From contig JAATFD010000036.1 in assembly GCA_015655375.1 (NCBI GenBank), positions 1-64,000 on the forward strand: DNA of 64,000 nt. Reading direction: 5' to 3'. The position numbers were made by a program, and so were the translations under genes. The stretch is from Actinomycetales bacterium. Lineage in GTDB: Bacteria > Actinomycetota > Actinomycetes > Actinomycetales > Actinomycetaceae. The number at the start of each line of letters is the position of its first letter. The first letter of the stretch is position 1. Below the pieces are notes generated by a model. That model searched no databases. It was not told where the DNA came from and saw nothing but the letters and a program-made list of their open reading frames with translations. This document shows, one piece after another, positions 42,226 to 52,544 of the stretch.

Positions 42226-44334
42226 ATGACCATCGAGCGGACCATCCTGCGCCAGGAGCACCCCTTCGAGGTCGTCTCGGAGTACTCGCCCTCGGGCGAT
42301 CAACCCCACGCGATCGAGGAGCTGGCGGAGCGTCTCCAGGCGGGTGAACAGGACATCGTGTTGATGGGTGCGACCGGCACCGGCAAGTCGGCGACAGCCG
42401 CCTGGCTAATCGAGAAAGTGCAACGTCCGGCGCTCATCATGGAGCCGAACAAGACACTGGCCGCCCAGTTGACGGCTGAGTTCAAGGGTCTGCTGCCGAA
42501 CAACGCGGTCGAATACTTCGTCTCTTACTACGACTACTACCAACCCGAGGCTTATGTCCCCCAGACCGACACCTACATCGAGAAGGACTCCTCGATCAAC
42601 GACGAGGTCGAGCGTCTGCGTCACTCCGCAACGAACTCGCTGCTGACCCGACGCGACACGGTCGTTGTTTCCTCCGTGTCCTGCATCTACGGACTGGGCA
42701 CGCCCGAGGAATACGTCGCGCGGATGGTGGAACTCAGCCGCGGGATGCACATCGACCGCGACGACCTTCTGCGAGCGTTCGTCAACATGCAGTACGTGCG
42801 CAACGATGTGGCGTTCACCCGTGGCACATTCCGCGTGCGGGGCGACACGGTGGAGATCATCCCGGTCTACGAGGAACTCGCGATTCGGATTGAACTCTTC
42901 GGCGACGAAGTCGACTCTCTCGCCGTCCTCCATCCGCTGACGGGCGACATCATCAATGAGGTCGATCACATCTACCTGTTTCCGGCCTCCCACTACGTTG
43001 CGGGGGAGGAACGCATGTCACGGGCCATCACGACGATCGAGGATGAGCTAGAAGAACGGGTCTCCTGGTTCGAGTCACAGGGCAAGCTCCTGGAAGCGCA
43101 GCGTTTGCGGATGCGCACGACCTATGACCTCGAGATGATGAAGGAGATCGGGAGCTGCTCGGGCATTGAGAACTACTCCCGTCACATCGATGACCGTGGA
43201 CCGGGGACACCCCCACACACGCTGCTCGACTACTTCCCGGACGACTTCCTGCTGATCATCGACGAGTCCCACGTGACGGTTCCCCAGATCGGTGGCATGT
43301 TCGAGGGGGACATGTCCCGCAAGCGAACCCTAGTCGATCACGGATTCCGCCTTCCCTCCGCGATGGACAATCGGCCCCTGAAGTGGGGCGAGTTCCAGGA
43401 GCGGATTGGTCAGACCGTGTACCTGTCGGCGACGCCCGGCCCCTACGAACTCGGCCGGTCCGACGGCGTGGTCGAGCAGATCATCCGTCCGACTGGTCTG
43501 ATCGACCCGAAGATCGTCGTCAAGCCGACGAAGGGACAGATCGACGACCTGCTAGAAGAGATTCGGGGACGGGTTGAGCGCAGTGAACGTGTCCTGGTGA
43601 CGACTCTGACGAAGAAAATGGCAGAGGACCTGACCACCTATCTCGCCGAACGGGGGGTCAAGGTCGAGTACCTCCATTCCGACGTCGACACGCTGCGTCG
43701 CGTCGAACTGTTGCGGGAACTGCGCATGGGCAAGTTCGATGTCCTGGTCGGCATCAACCTCCTCCGGGAAGGCTTGGACCTTCCCGAGGTCTCGCTCGTG
43801 TCGATCCTCGACGCCGACAAGGAAGGCTTCCTCCGATCGACGAGGTCCCTCATCCAGACGATCGGACGGGCGGCTCGCAATGTCTCGGGTGAAGTCCACA
43901 TGTACGCCGACAACATCACCGACTCAATGCGCCAGGCCATCGATGAGACGGAGCGGCGTCGGGCGCTCCAGATCGCGTACAACACCGAGCACGGGATCGA
44001 TCCCCAACCCCTGCGCAAGAAGATCTCCGACGTCACTGACATGCTCGCGCGCGAGCAGATCGACACGGAGTCGTTGCTTGAGGGCGGCTACCGACGGGAG
44101 CGCTCCGGCACATCGATCGGCCATTCGCGGGCCTCCGAGGAGACCTTGGATCGGGCGAAGTCTGCACGCGAGAGGCTCGGGAAGGCAGCTGAGCAGGAGC
44201 TGGTCGACCTGATTGACGAGCTGTCCGCCCAGATGCGCCAGGCGGCGCAGGACCTCCAGTTCGAGATCGCCGCACGCCTGCGCGACGAGATCGGCGACCT
44301 CAAGAAGGAACTGCGCCAGATGCGAGCCGGATGA
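42226..44334 (+). CDS. uvrB: UvrABC excinuclease subunit B
   Basis: A 702-residue helicase-like protein of nucleotide excision repair. The Walker [17 protein letters not shown] (residues 46-61), the beta-hairpin [20 protein letters not shown] that clamps damaged [26 protein letters not shown] and [27 protein letters not shown] are as in all UvrB proteins; the C-terminal UVR domain for UvrC contact is [28 protein letters not shown]. UvrA is encoded about 5 kb downstream; UvrC is not seen. The ATG at 42226 is set by the TACCGT element. Confidence 0.97.
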   Translation: MTIERTILRQEHPFEVVSEYSPSGDQPHAIEELAERLQAGEQDIVLMGATGTGKSATAAWLIEKVQRPALIMEPNKTLAAQLTAEFKGLLPNNAVEYFVSYYDYYQPEAYVPQTDTYIEKDSSINDEVERLRHSATNSLLTRRDTVVVSSVSCIYGLGTPEEYVARMVELSRGMHIDRDDLLRAFVNMQYVRNDVAFTRGTFRVRGDTVEIIPVYEELAIRIELFGDEVDSLAVLHPLTGDIINEVDHIYLFPASHYVAGEERMSRAITTIEDELEERVSWFESQGKLLEAQRLRMRTTYDLEMMKEIGSCSGIENYSRHIDDRGPGTPPHTLLDYFPDDFLLIIDESHVTVPQIGGMFEGDMSRKRTLVDHGFRLPSAMDNRPLKWGEFQERIGQTVYLSATPGPYELGRSDGVVEQIIRPTGLIDPKIVVKPTKGQIDDLLEEIRGRVERSERVLVTTLTKKMAEDLTTYLAERGVKVEYLHSDVDTLRRVELLRELRMGKFDVLVGINLLREGLDLPEVSLVSILDADKEGFLRSTRSLIQTIGRAARNVSGEVHMYADNITDSMRQAIDETERRRALQIAYNTEHGIDPQPLRKKISDVTDMLAREQIDTESLLEGGYRRERSGTSIGHSRASEETLDRAKSARERLGKAAEQELVDLIDELSAQMRQAAQDLQFEIAARLRDEIGDLKKELRQMRAG

Positions 44335-44400
44335 GGAACCCCGCACACCGATGTGAGGCGTCGGGCGCGGTCTGCCAGTGGCGGGGAGCACGTGTCAGGG

Positions 44401-44406
44401 TAGACT
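44401..44406 (+). promoter_or_regulatory. Putative -10 element of the riboswitch-terC transcript
   Basis: TAGACT 7 nt before the start of the riboswitch structure, so transcription would begin near 44413. No good -35 is seen. Confidence 0.45.
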
Positions 44407-44412
44407 GAGCAC

Positions 44413-44537
44413 GAGGGGAGTAATCCCGACAAGTGCGGCACCGCCATCGCGGCGACCGGGTGACATGATCGTCACCGCGGGCGCTCGGTGCCGTCACCCG
44501 GAGTTCGTGGGCAGGTGCTCGGGTGGGAAGAGACCTC
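44413..44537 (+). promoter_or_regulatory. yybP-ykoY (Mn2+) riboswitch upstream of terC
   Basis: The leader begins GAGGGGAGTAATCCCGAC and ends GAGACCTC, the paired ends of the yybP-ykoY P1 helix region, with GTCACC and GTGCCGTCACCCGGAG segments between, as expected for the two internal-loop legs. This RNA senses Mn2+ and is regularly placed ahead of TerC/Alx-type and MntP-type exporter genes, as here. Homologues open the ribosome binding site when Mn2+ is bound; the terC Shine-Dalgarno sequence lies 22 nt after it. Confidence 0.85.
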
Positions 44538-44570
44538 AGCCGTGTCTCCTCATATTCCGAGAGGTTCCCC

Positions 44571-45629
44571 TTGGACGTTCATGTGCTCGGCTGGGTCGGT
44601 CTGGCCGTCGCAGTCATCGTGCTCATCACTATCGACATCGTCGGACATGTCCGAACCCCCCATGCTCCCTCCATGCGTGAAGCAGCCTCGTGGACACTCG
44701 GTTATGTCGGCCTCGCCCTCCTCTTCGGCCTCGGGATCTGGGGCATCTATGGGGGCATCTACGCCGCCGAGTACTACGCAGGCTGGATGACGGAATGGTC
44801 GCTGTCGCTCGACAACCTCTTCGTCTTCGTCATCATCATGAACTCGTTCCGAGTTCCGCGTGAGTACCAGCAGAAGGCGCTGCTGTCGGGCATCATCATT
44901 GCTCTGCTGCTGCGACTCGTCTTCATCCTTATCGGGGCAGCGCTCATCGAGCGCTTCTCCTGGGTCTTCTTCATCTTCGGAGCATGGCTCCTGTGGACCG
45001 CGGTCTCCCAGGCTCGCCAAGGCGTCGAGCGGGACGACCAGAAAGAAGAGGAGGACGGGTACAAGGAGAACCGGTTCGTGCGCGTCGTGCGGCGGATCTT
45101 TCCGGTCACGGACGGGTTCGTGGGTGGGAAGTTCCTCCAGCGACACGGTGGGCGCACCTACATGACCCCGCTTCTGCTCGTCGTCCTCGCGCTCGGCTCG
45201 GCGGACCTGATGTTCGCTTTCGACTCGATCCCCGCGATCTTCGGCCTGACGAAGGAACCGTTCTTGGTCTTCGCCTGCAACGCCTTCGCGCTGCTGGGCC
45301 TTCGTCAGCTCTACTTCCTCATCGACGGACTGCTGGAAAAGCTCGTCTATCTGCATTACGGCCTGGCGCTCATCCTCGGATTCATTGGCGTCAAGTTGGT
45401 CTTCCACGCCCTGCATGAGAACACCCTGCCGTTCCTCAATGGAGGCCAGGGATTCGAGAACGTTCCCGATATCGGAATCCCGGTGTCGCTCGGCGTCATC
45501 GCCGGGACACTCGTCATCACCGTGGTTGCCTCAATTCTCAAATCGCGTTCGGACGAACGGACCGCCGCAGCCAGCACCGTCGAGGGATCCGAGACGACCG
45601 ACGAGGTGGCTCAGGGTCCCCGGTCCTGA
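44571..45629 (+). CDS. TerC-family membrane protein, probable Mn2+ exporter (Alx-like)
   Basis: A 352-residue protein with about nine membrane helices. Family marks are WSLSLDNLFVFVIIMNSFRVP (acidic residues in the helix), GAALIERFSWVFFIFGAWLLWTA, GSADLMFAFDSIPAIFGLTKEPF and FACNAFALLGLRQLYFLI. TerC/Alx proteins export Mn2+ or load it onto secreted enzymes. The start is the TTG at 44571, as CGAGAGG stands right before it and the in-frame codons further up lie inside the riboswitch. The Mn2+ riboswitch upstream strongly supports a metal role. A P-type ATPase gene follows 127 bp later. Confidence 0.9.
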   Translation: MDVHVLGWVGLAVAVIVLITIDIVGHVRTPHAPSMREAASWTLGYVGLALLFGLGIWGIYGGIYAAEYYAGWMTEWSLSLDNLFVFVIIMNSFRVPREYQQKALLSGIIIALLLRLVFILIGAALIERFSWVFFIFGAWLLWTAVSQARQGVERDDQKEEEDGYKENRFVRVVRRIFPVTDGFVGGKFLQRHGGRTYMTPLLLVVLALGSADLMFAFDSIPAIFGLTKEPFLVFACNAFALLGLRQLYFLIDGLLEKLVYLHYGLALILGFIGVKLVFHALHENTLPFLNGGQGFENVPDIGIPVSLGVIAGTLVITVVASILKSRSDERTAAASTVEGSETTDEVAQGPRS

Positions 45630-45756
45630 CCGACTTCAGTCCAGTATCGCCGCGTTGGGGCCGATCCATGGCTTCAGCGGGTGCCTTCGCAGAGGTTGCC
45701 GGTAACGTGAGGGGTGAGCCGGATGCCACCGCGGACGGCCACGACCCAGGAGACAC

Positions 45757-48177
45757 ATGGATTCCGTTGACACCAGTCTGACGACCGCCGAGGTCGAGGA
45801 TCACCGCTCCCGTGGAGAAACCAATGAGGTCGAGAATTCGACCTCTCGCTCGCTCGCCTCGATCGCCAAGGCCAATATCTTCACGCTGTTCAACGGGATT
45901 CTCACGGCCGCCATGATCGTCGTGCTGGTTGTCGGCAATTGGCGGGACGCGATCTTCGGTGGTGTCATGATCATCAACGCTCTCATCGGAATCGCGTCGG
46001 AGTATCGGGCAAAACGGACGCTCGATGCCCTTGCGATCGTCGAGGCGCCCCGAGCGGTCGTCGTCCGGGATGGAGCTCGGACAGAGATTCCCACGGCTCA
46101 GATCGTGCTCGACGATGTCGTCGAGCTGAAACTGGGCGATCAGGTGCCGATCGACGGGAAGCTCGTCGAGGTTAGCGGCCTCGACATCGACGAATCGATG
46201 TTGACCGGGGAGTCGGTCCCGATCCGCAAGGGGACGGGCGACAAGGTCCTGGCGGGCACGGCCGTTGTCGCGGGATCGGGAATAGTGCGCGCCACGGCCG
46301 TTGGGAAGAACCTCTATGCCCAGGGCATCACGAAGGAGGCCCGACAGTTCTCGTTGTCCACGTCGGAGATCCAACAGGGCATCAATAAGGTCCTGCGCGT
46401 GATCTCGTGGGTGATCGTTCCCGTGGTCGTCCTCATGGTCTGGTCACAGACGCGGATTGCCGGCGGGGGCGCGGATGCCTGGCGCTCGGCCCTCGTGCTG
46501 GCGATTTCCGCCGTCGTCGGGATGATTCCCCAGGGTCTTGTTCTGCTGACGTCGATGAACTTTGCCCTCGGGTCGGCCACGCTCGCGCGACGCGGGGTCC
46601 TCGTCCAGGAGCTCCCCGCGGTCGAGACGCTGGCCCGGGTCGACGCACTGTGCCTCGACAAGACGGGAACGCTGACGACGGGAGGGATCCGTGTACGTGC
46701 GATGGAGCGCGCGAATGGGGTGTCCGACGACCTCTCGCAACAGCTGCGAACGGCGTTGGAAGGCCTGAGCAACGATCGGGCGAATGCGACTGCGATCGCC
46801 ATCTCGGACGCGTTGTCCGAGGGGAACCTCGACGACGTGGCCGGAACCGGCAAGGGTGGGCCCACACTGAATGGATGGACCGTCGCGTTCTCGTCGGTAC
46901 GCAAATGGTCCGCCTGGGGTGACGAGAGCGGAACCTGGATCCTCGGCGCGCCGGAGATCATCATCGATGCCTCGCGGCCCACGGACAAGCCGCTGTTCGA
47001 CCGTGCGGAGGAACTCGCGGGGCAGGGGCTCCGCGTGGTCGCAGTGGTCCATGCCGAGGGTACCCAGCAGTCTGAGGATCTCCCGGGAGAGCGTGTCGCC
47101 ATGGCCCTGCTCGTTCTCGAGGAGGACATCCGCCCCGATGCCGCAGAGACTCTCACTTATTTTCGTGACCAAGGTGTTCATGTGCGCGTGATCTCGGGAG
47201 ACAACCCCGTGACCGTCTCGACGATCGCGCGCGGTGTCGGCCTGCGCTCACCCGACGGCGGCGATCCCCGGACCTGTGATGCCCGGACTCTGCCGAGCGA
47301 TCTTGACTCCTCGGAGTTCGTTGAGGCAGTCGACTCCCATGACGTGTTCGGGCGTGTAACGCCCGAACAGAAGCGAGCCATGGTCCGCGCGCTCAAGGCA
47401 CGTGGGCATGCGGTTGCGATGACGGGCGATGGCGTCAACGACGCGCTGGCGCTCAAGGACGCCGATCTCGGAATTGCGATGGGCAATGGGGCGTCTGCCA
47501 CCAAGGCGGTCGCCCAGCTCGTCCTCGTCGACGGCCAGTTCTCCGTGTTGCCCGGCGTTGTCGCCGAGGGCCGTCGGATCATTGCGAACATGGAACGTGT
47601 GTCGTCGCTGTTCCTGGCGAAGACGACCTACGCGTCGATCATCGCGGTCCTCACCGCGTTGATCGCGTGGCCCTACCCTTTCCTTCCGCGCCACTTCACC
47701 TACATCGACGCGTTCACCATCGGGATCCCAGCGTTCTTCATCGCGCTGGGTCCGAACACACGACGCTACGTACCGGGCTTCCTCCGTCGGACGCTCGCCT
47801 TAGCGGTGCCCTCGGGCATCGTCCTGGCCTTCGCGGCCCTGGTGGCCTACGCGGTGGTCGGAGTCGGAAGTGTGTCGGGCCGGACGGTGGCGACACTGAC
47901 GTTGATGGCGGGGGCGACGTGGCTGCTGTCGATCACCGCACGACCACTGCTGCCGTCGCGAATCGTCTTGTTGTCCCTGATGGTCGCTGGCGCAGTGCTG
48001 GGCGTCCTCATCCCGTTGACCCGGACCTTCTTCGCACTCGAATGGCCCGGTGCTGCGCAATGGGCAGTGATCATCGGAATCGGCGCGTTCGCCTGCCTGC
48101 TCATTGAGCTTGGCTATCGAGCGTGTGCGCGCCCGCTGGAGAAGCAGGTCGATGCGAAGACTGACTCGCAGGAGTGA
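45757..48177 (+). CDS. CtpE-like P-type cation ATPase
   Basis: An 806-residue ion pump. Motifs in order: the actuator TGES (150-153), SAVVGMIPQGLVLLTS in helix 4 (PQGL at 258-261), phosphorylation Asp301 in CLDKTGTLT, and the hinge AMTGDGVNDALALKDADLGIAMG. The MIPQGL/LLTS helix 4 sequence and size resemble actinobacterial CtpE, a calcium-linked ATPase, more than P1B heavy-metal pumps: there is no N-terminal metal-binding domain and no CPC motif. The ATG at 45757 follows AGGAG. Being next to the riboswitch-TerC pair suggests Mn2+ or Ca2+ handling; the ion is inference. Confidence 0.85.
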   Translation: MDSVDTSLTTAEVEDHRSRGETNEVENSTSRSLASIAKANIFTLFNGILTAAMIVVLVVGNWRDAIFGGVMIINALIGIASEYRAKRTLDALAIVEAPRAVVVRDGARTEIPTAQIVLDDVVELKLGDQVPIDGKLVEVSGLDIDESMLTGESVPIRKGTGDKVLAGTAVVAGSGIVRATAVGKNLYAQGITKEARQFSLSTSEIQQGINKVLRVISWVIVPVVVLMVWSQTRIAGGGADAWRSALVLAISAVVGMIPQGLVLLTSMNFALGSATLARRGVLVQELPAVETLARVDALCLDKTGTLTTGGIRVRAMERANGVSDDLSQQLRTALEGLSNDRANATAIAISDALSEGNLDDVAGTGKGGPTLNGWTVAFSSVRKWSAWGDESGTWILGAPEIIIDASRPTDKPLFDRAEELAGQGLRVVAVVHAEGTQQSEDLPGERVAMALLVLEEDIRPDAAETLTYFRDQGVHVRVISGDNPVTVSTIARGVGLRSPDGGDPRTCDARTLPSDLDSSEFVEAVDSHDVFGRVTPEQKRAMVRALKARGHAVAMTGDGVNDALALKDADLGIAMGNGASATKAVAQLVLVDGQFSVLPGVVAEGRRIIANMERVSSLFLAKTTYASIIAVLTALIAWPYPFLPRHFTYIDAFTIGIPAFFIALGPNTRRYVPGFLRRTLALAVPSGIVLAFAALVAYAVVGVGSVSGRTVATLTLMAGATWLLSITARPLLPSRIVLLSLMVAGAVLGVLIPLTRTFFALEWPGAAQWAVIIGIGAFACLLIELGYRACARPLEKQVDAKTDSQE

Positions 48178-48199
48178 AGGGGACCCGGCCGGCTGACGA

Positions 48200-48484
48200 T
48201 CAGGCGACAGCGCCGATGACGGGGTCCCATCCACGCGCCGTGCGCCGAGCGATGAGTCCCGCCTCATGCAGAGGATCCGCATCCAGCGCGGCGAGGGCGC
48301 CTTCGGCACTGTCCGCTCGGATGAGGAGGAGCGCTCCGGCTTCGCCCTCGGTCCACGGGCCGGAAGCGAGATTCACGCCTTCTTCATGCAGAGCGGCGAG
48401 GAACTCGCGGTGGCGAGGTCGGACGACCCCCACCTCGTCGGCGCGAGCGGAGTCGTAGACGTATTCGACGACGAAAATGGCCAT
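48200..48484 (-). CDS. YciI-family protein
   Basis: A 94-residue protein of the YciI/dimeric alpha-beta barrel family. MAIFVVEYVY, RPRHREFLAALHEEGVNLASGPW and ALLLIRADSAEGALAALDADPLHEAGLI show the order of strands and the characteristic His/Asp pair (RHREFL, ADPLHEAG). Members may be dehydratases or reductive-halogenase accessory proteins; the role is not known. The ATG at 48484 is chosen because TACGGT stands 6 nt ahead; open frame further upstream is antisense of the hydrolase gene. It converges on the P-type ATPase. Confidence 0.82.
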   Translation of the reverse strand: MAIFVVEYVYDSARADEVGVVRPRHREFLAALHEEGVNLASGPWTEGEAGALLLIRADSAEGALAALDADPLHEAGLIARRTARGWDPVIGAVA

Positions 48485-48490
48485 GCATCC

Positions 48491-48496
48491 ACCGTA
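48491..48496 (-). promoter_or_regulatory. Putative -10 element of the YciI gene (leaderless type)
   Basis: TACGGT on the minus strand, 6 nt before the ATG at 48484. Confidence 0.45.
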
Positions 48497-48596
48497 CTCG
48501 GGCCGGGCTCGAGGCTGGCATGCTGTTCCGCGAGATGAGTGGCAGCAGGCACGCTCGCAGGGCACACTGATCAGGAACCATCCGGAGGAGGACATC

Positions 48597-49487
48597 ATGG
48601 CGGCAACCTCGGTCACTGACTGGGAGCTTTCGACCACGGTTGACGGGACCGAGGATGCGCCCGTGCTTGTTCTTGTGCACTCCTTGGGTTCGAGCCACAT
48701 CATGTGGGACGGGGTCGCCGACACGCTGCGTGACCGGGTTCGCCTGGTGCTGACGGAGCTTCCGGGCCATGGCGGCTCTGCGCCAGCGCCCCTGACGGAA
48801 CCCGCGCGGATGGAGGACCTCGTCGGTGCGCTCCTGCGCGCCCTCGACGCGCAAGGCATCACGGACTTCCATCTCGGTGGTCTGTCGATCGGCGGAATGG
48901 TCGCCCTGGCGACCGCCGAGATTGCGCCCGAGCGGGTCCTCACACTGTCGGTGATGAGCACAGGCCCGGTCAACGAGCCGCGCGGGGCGTGGGTCGACAA
49001 GGCCGCTCTCGTTCGGCGCGAGGGAACGGGCGTCCTGGTGGACGCGACCTTCGAACGCTGGTTCTCCCCAGACTTCGCGATCGGGAGGGGCCGGGCCGAA
49101 GTCGACCGAATCCGTCAGGCGTTCGTCTCATGCTCGGACGAGGGTTACGCCCAATGCTGTGAAGTGCTCTCCACGACGGATTTGCGCCCGGACCTGGCGA
49201 GGCTTTCGATGCCGGTACTGCTCGTCAGTGGGCAGGGAGACGGCGCACTGGACTGGGAGAAGGGCGACGCCCTGGCTGAGACGATCCGCTCGGGCGAGGC
49301 CCCGGACGTTCAGATCGAGCGGATTGCCGGCGTCCGGCACATGTCCGCAGTGGAGAGTCCTGCGCAAGTCGGCGCCGCACTGGCCCGTCGGATGGGCATC
49401 TCCTCGCGTGTGTGGGACCCGGACGACATGCCGTGCGATAGAACACATGTACGAATGTCGGCGAAGCCACGTAAGATTGATGAGTGA
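48597..49487 (+). CDS. Alpha/beta-fold hydrolase
   Basis: A 296-residue hydrolase. The oxyanion region is [14 protein letters not shown], the nucleophile elbow is GLSIGG (Ser97), and the C-terminal segment [12 protein letters not shown] carries the catalytic His, with [14 protein letters not shown] offering the acid. The pattern is nearest to 3-oxoadipate enol-lactonase (PcaD) and related lactonases, but no aromatic pathway genes are near, so the function is open. The ATG at 48597 has GGAGGAGG ahead. Its stop overlaps the uvrA start (GTGA). Confidence 0.85.
   Translation: MAATSVTDWELSTTVDGTEDAPVLVLVHSLGSSHIMWDGVADTLRDRVRLVLTELPGHGGSAPAPLTEPARMEDLVGALLRALDAQGITDFHLGGLSIGGMVALATAEIAPERVLTLSVMSTGPVNEPRGAWVDKAALVRREGTGVLVDATFERWFSPDFAIGRGRAEVDRIRQAFVSCSDEGYAQCCEVLSTTDLRPDLARLSMPVLLVSGQGDGALDWEKGDALAETIRSGEAPDVQIERIAGVRHMSAVESPAQVGAALARRMGISSRVWDPDDMPCDRTHVRMSAKPRKIDE
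49472..49477 (+). promoter_or_regulatory. Putative -10 element of uvrA (leaderless type)
   Basis: TAAGAT, 6 nt before the uvrA GTG at 49484, inside the last codons of the hydrolase gene. Confidence 0.45.
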
Positions 49488-52399
49488 GTGATCGCCTGAT
49501 CGTCCGGGGAGCCCGTCAGCACAATCTCAAGGGGATCGACCTCGATCTGCCGCGGGACTCCATGATCGTTTTCACCGGCTTGTCCGGATCCGGAAAGTCC
49601 TCGTTGGCCTTCGACACGATCTTCGCCGAGGGACAGCGCCGCTACGTCGAATCGCTGTCGTCCTACGCGCGACAGTTCCTCGGTCAGATGGACAAGCCGG
49701 ACGTCGACTTCATCGAGGGTCTATCCCCGGCCGTGTCGATCGATCAGAAGTCGACCTCGCGCAACCCGAGGTCGACCGTCGGGACGATCACGGAGATTCA
49801 TGACTATCTGCGTCTTCTGTACGCACGCGCCGGGATCGCCTACTGCCCGGTGTGCGGTGCCCGCATCCAGTCCCAGACACCCCAGCAGATCGTCGACCGC
49901 GTCCTCGAGATGCCGGAGGACACCCGCTTTCAGGTCCTCTCTCCGGTCGTGCGCGGACGCAAGGGGGAATACCAGGATCTGATTGAGCAGCTGCGAGCCT
50001 CGGGCTATTCTCGAGCTGTCATCGACGGGGAACAGGTGCGTCTTGAGAATCCGCCGACGTTGGAGAAGAAACTCAAACACAATATCGAGGTCATTATCGA
50101 CCGACTCGTCGTGCGCGACGGGATGCGCCAGCGCCTGACCGACTCGGTCGAGACGGCCCTGGGCCTGTCCGAGGGCTTGGTCATCATCGACCGGGTCGAT
50201 CTTCCCGAGGACGACGCCGAGCGTCGGCGTCGTTTCTCCGAGAAGCGGTCCTGCCCGAACGACCACCCGCTGACGTTGGAAGAGATCGAGCCTCGGACTT
50301 TTTCCTTCAACGCTCCCTACGGTGCCTGTCCGGAGTGCTCGGGCATCGGGTCTCGGCTCGAGGTCGATCCCGACCTCGTCGTTCCTGACGAAGAGCTCAG
50401 CCTGGCCAAAGGCGCAGTGGCCCCGTGGAACTCGAACTTCAAGTACCACTTGCAGTTGCTCACCGCCCTAGGCCGCGAAATGGGCTTCTCCGTGAAGACT
50501 CCCTGGGGAGACCTTTCGCAGGAGGTTCGCGACGCGGTGCTCTATGGGCGGGACTATGAGGTGAAGGTCAAGTTCCGCAATCGGTGGGGTCGCGAACGGT
50601 CCTACACGACCGGTTTCGAGGGCGCAGTCGCCTTCATCGAGCGCAAGCGCGAGGAGACCGAATCCCAGTTCACGTTGTCCAAGATGGACGCGTATATGCG
50701 CGAGGTTCCCTGCCCAGCCTGCCACGGTGCGCGTCTACGGCCCGAGGTCCTCGCCGTGCGCCTGGGTGCTCTCAACATCGCCGAGCTCTCTGATCTGTCG
50801 ATCGCCGATGCACGCATCTATCTTGCAGACCTCTCTCTCGACGAGCGTGCGACGACAATCGCGGCGCCGATTCTCCATGAGATCGACGCCCGTCTCAACT
50901 TCCTCGTCGATGTCGGGCTCACCTACCTCACACTGTCGCGCGGTGCGGCGACGCTGTCCGGTGGCGAGGCCCAGCGCATTCGACTGGCCACGCAGATCGG
51001 CTCGGGTCTGGTGGGCGTCCTCTACGTCCTCGACGAACCCTCGATCGGTCTGCACCAGCGCGACAACCGACGCCTCATCACGACTCTTGAACGCCTACGC
51101 GACCTCGGTAACACGTTGATCGTCGTCGAGCACGACGAGGAGACGATCGAGTCGGCCGATTGGATCGTCGACATCGGTCCCGGTGCGGGTGAGAACGGCG
51201 GATGGGTCGTCCACTCCGGAACCGTCGAGGATCTCAAGAAGAACCCACGGTCCCTGACGGGCGACTATCTGTCGGGACGCCGGATGGTCGCCATGCCGGA
51301 TCATCGCCGGCCGGTCGATCCCCACCGTCAGATCGTCGTGCGTGGGGCACGCGAGCACAATCTTGACGACGTGACGGTCTCCTTCCCGCTCGGCTGCTTC
51401 ATCGCCGTGACCGGAGTGTCCGGTTCGGGTAAATCGACCTTGGTCAATCAGATCCTCTATCGCTCGCTGGCCTCGCGGTTGAACGGAGCGCGCCTTGTTC
51501 CCGGCCGCCATCGCTCGGTGACGGGCACGGACGACCTCGACAAGGTCGTCCATGTCGACCAGTCGCCGATCGGACGGACCCCGCGGTCCAACCCCGCCAC
51601 TTACACGGGAGTCTGGGACCTGATCCGCAAGCTGTTCGCCGAGACGAGTGAGGCGAAGGTCCGCGGCTACGGCCCGGGCCGCTTCAGCTTCAACGTCAAG
51701 GGCGGGCGGTGCGAGGCGTGCAAGGGCGACGGAACGATCCGCATCGAGATGAACTTCCTACCAGATGTCTATGTCCCGTGCGAGGTCTGCCACGGAGCTC
51801 GCTACAACCGCGAGACCCTGGAGATCCACTACAAGGGCAAGACCGTCGCCGATGTGTTGGACATGCCGATTGCGGAGGCTGCGGAGTTCTTCCAGTCCAT
51901 CCCCCGGATCGCGCGTCACCTCGACACCCTTGTCGAGGTCGGCCTCGGCTACGTGCGGCTCGGCCAGGCGGCGACGACCCTTTCCGGTGGTGAGGCTCAG
52001 CGCGTCAAGCTGGCGTCCGAGTTGCAGCGGCGTTCCTCGGGGCGCACGGTCTACGTCCTCGACGAGCCGACCACGGGCCTGCACACTGAGGACATCCGCA
52101 AGCTTCTGCTGGTTCTCCAGTCCTTGGTCGACCGGGGAAACACGGTGATCGTCATCGAGCATAATCTCGATGTCATCAAGTCCGCGGACTGGGTCATCGA
52201 CATGGGACCGGAGGGCGGGTCCGGCGGCGGGCGTGTCATCGCTGAGGGAACACCCGAGGACGTGGCTCGGACACCGGGTTCGTTCACGGGCGAGTATCTG
52301 GCGGCGGCCTTTGTGCGCGACGCCGAGCGGGCGGTTGCGGGCGGGGTCAGCAGGGACGGATTGGACGAGGTCAATCCGGTCGAGCGAAAGTCGGCCTGA
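49484..52399 (+). CDS. uvrA: UvrABC excinuclease subunit A
   Basis: A 971-residue damage-recognition ATPase of nucleotide excision repair. It has two ABC ATPase halves: Walker [16 protein letters not shown] (residues 26-40) with [19 protein letters not shown], and Walker [16 protein letters not shown] (near 640) with [15 protein letters not shown]; zinc-binding cysteine pairs [12 protein letters not shown] and CEACKGDG... CEVCHG are present. The GTG at 49484 is set by the TAAGAT element and the 4-nt overlap with the hydrolase stop. It partners UvrB encoded upstream; the final 30 residues are variable. Confidence 0.97.
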   Translation: MSDRLIVRGARQHNLKGIDLDLPRDSMIVFTGLSGSGKSSLAFDTIFAEGQRRYVESLSSYARQFLGQMDKPDVDFIEGLSPAVSIDQKSTSRNPRSTVGTITEIHDYLRLLYARAGIAYCPVCGARIQSQTPQQIVDRVLEMPEDTRFQVLSPVVRGRKGEYQDLIEQLRASGYSRAVIDGEQVRLENPPTLEKKLKHNIEVIIDRLVVRDGMRQRLTDSVETALGLSEGLVIIDRVDLPEDDAERRRRFSEKRSCPNDHPLTLEEIEPRTFSFNAPYGACPECSGIGSRLEVDPDLVVPDEELSLAKGAVAPWNSNFKYHLQLLTALGREMGFSVKTPWGDLSQEVRDAVLYGRDYEVKVKFRNRWGRERSYTTGFEGAVAFIERKREETESQFTLSKMDAYMREVPCPACHGARLRPEVLAVRLGALNIAELSDLSIADARIYLADLSLDERATTIAAPILHEIDARLNFLVDVGLTYLTLSRGAATLSGGEAQRIRLATQIGSGLVGVLYVLDEPSIGLHQRDNRRLITTLERLRDLGNTLIVVEHDEETIESADWIVDIGPGAGENGGWVVHSGTVEDLKKNPRSLTGDYLSGRRMVAMPDHRRPVDPHRQIVVRGAREHNLDDVTVSFPLGCFIAVTGVSGSGKSTLVNQILYRSLASRLNGARLVPGRHRSVTGTDDLDKVVHVDQSPIGRTPRSNPATYTGVWDLIRKLFAETSEAKVRGYGPGRFSFNVKGGRCEACKGDGTIRIEMNFLPDVYVPCEVCHGARYNRETLEIHYKGKTVADVLDMPIAEAAEFFQSIPRIARHLDTLVEVGLGYVRLGQAATTLSGGEAQRVKLASELQRRSSGRTVYVLDEPTTGLHTEDIRKLLLVLQSLVDRGNTVIVIEHNLDVIKSADWVIDMGPEGGSGGGRVIAEGTPEDVARTPGSFTGEYLAAAFVRDAERAVAGGVSRDGLDEVNPVERKSA

Positions 52400-52544
52400 G
52401 GGGAGAGCGTCGACTGGGGGCAGTCATCCCAGCGGCGCGGGCCCAATCTGTAGCGCTTGCTGTCTCTCCTCGTATCGATGCATTCTGGATGGATCGAGGT
52501 GACGCAATGCGGCCTTGTTCCTCGGTTCGCACGACAACACTTGC

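Noticed and set aside
52408-52424. GACTG/CAGTC hairpin after uvrA
   Set aside because: Only 5 bp with no T-run; not strong enough for a terminator call.
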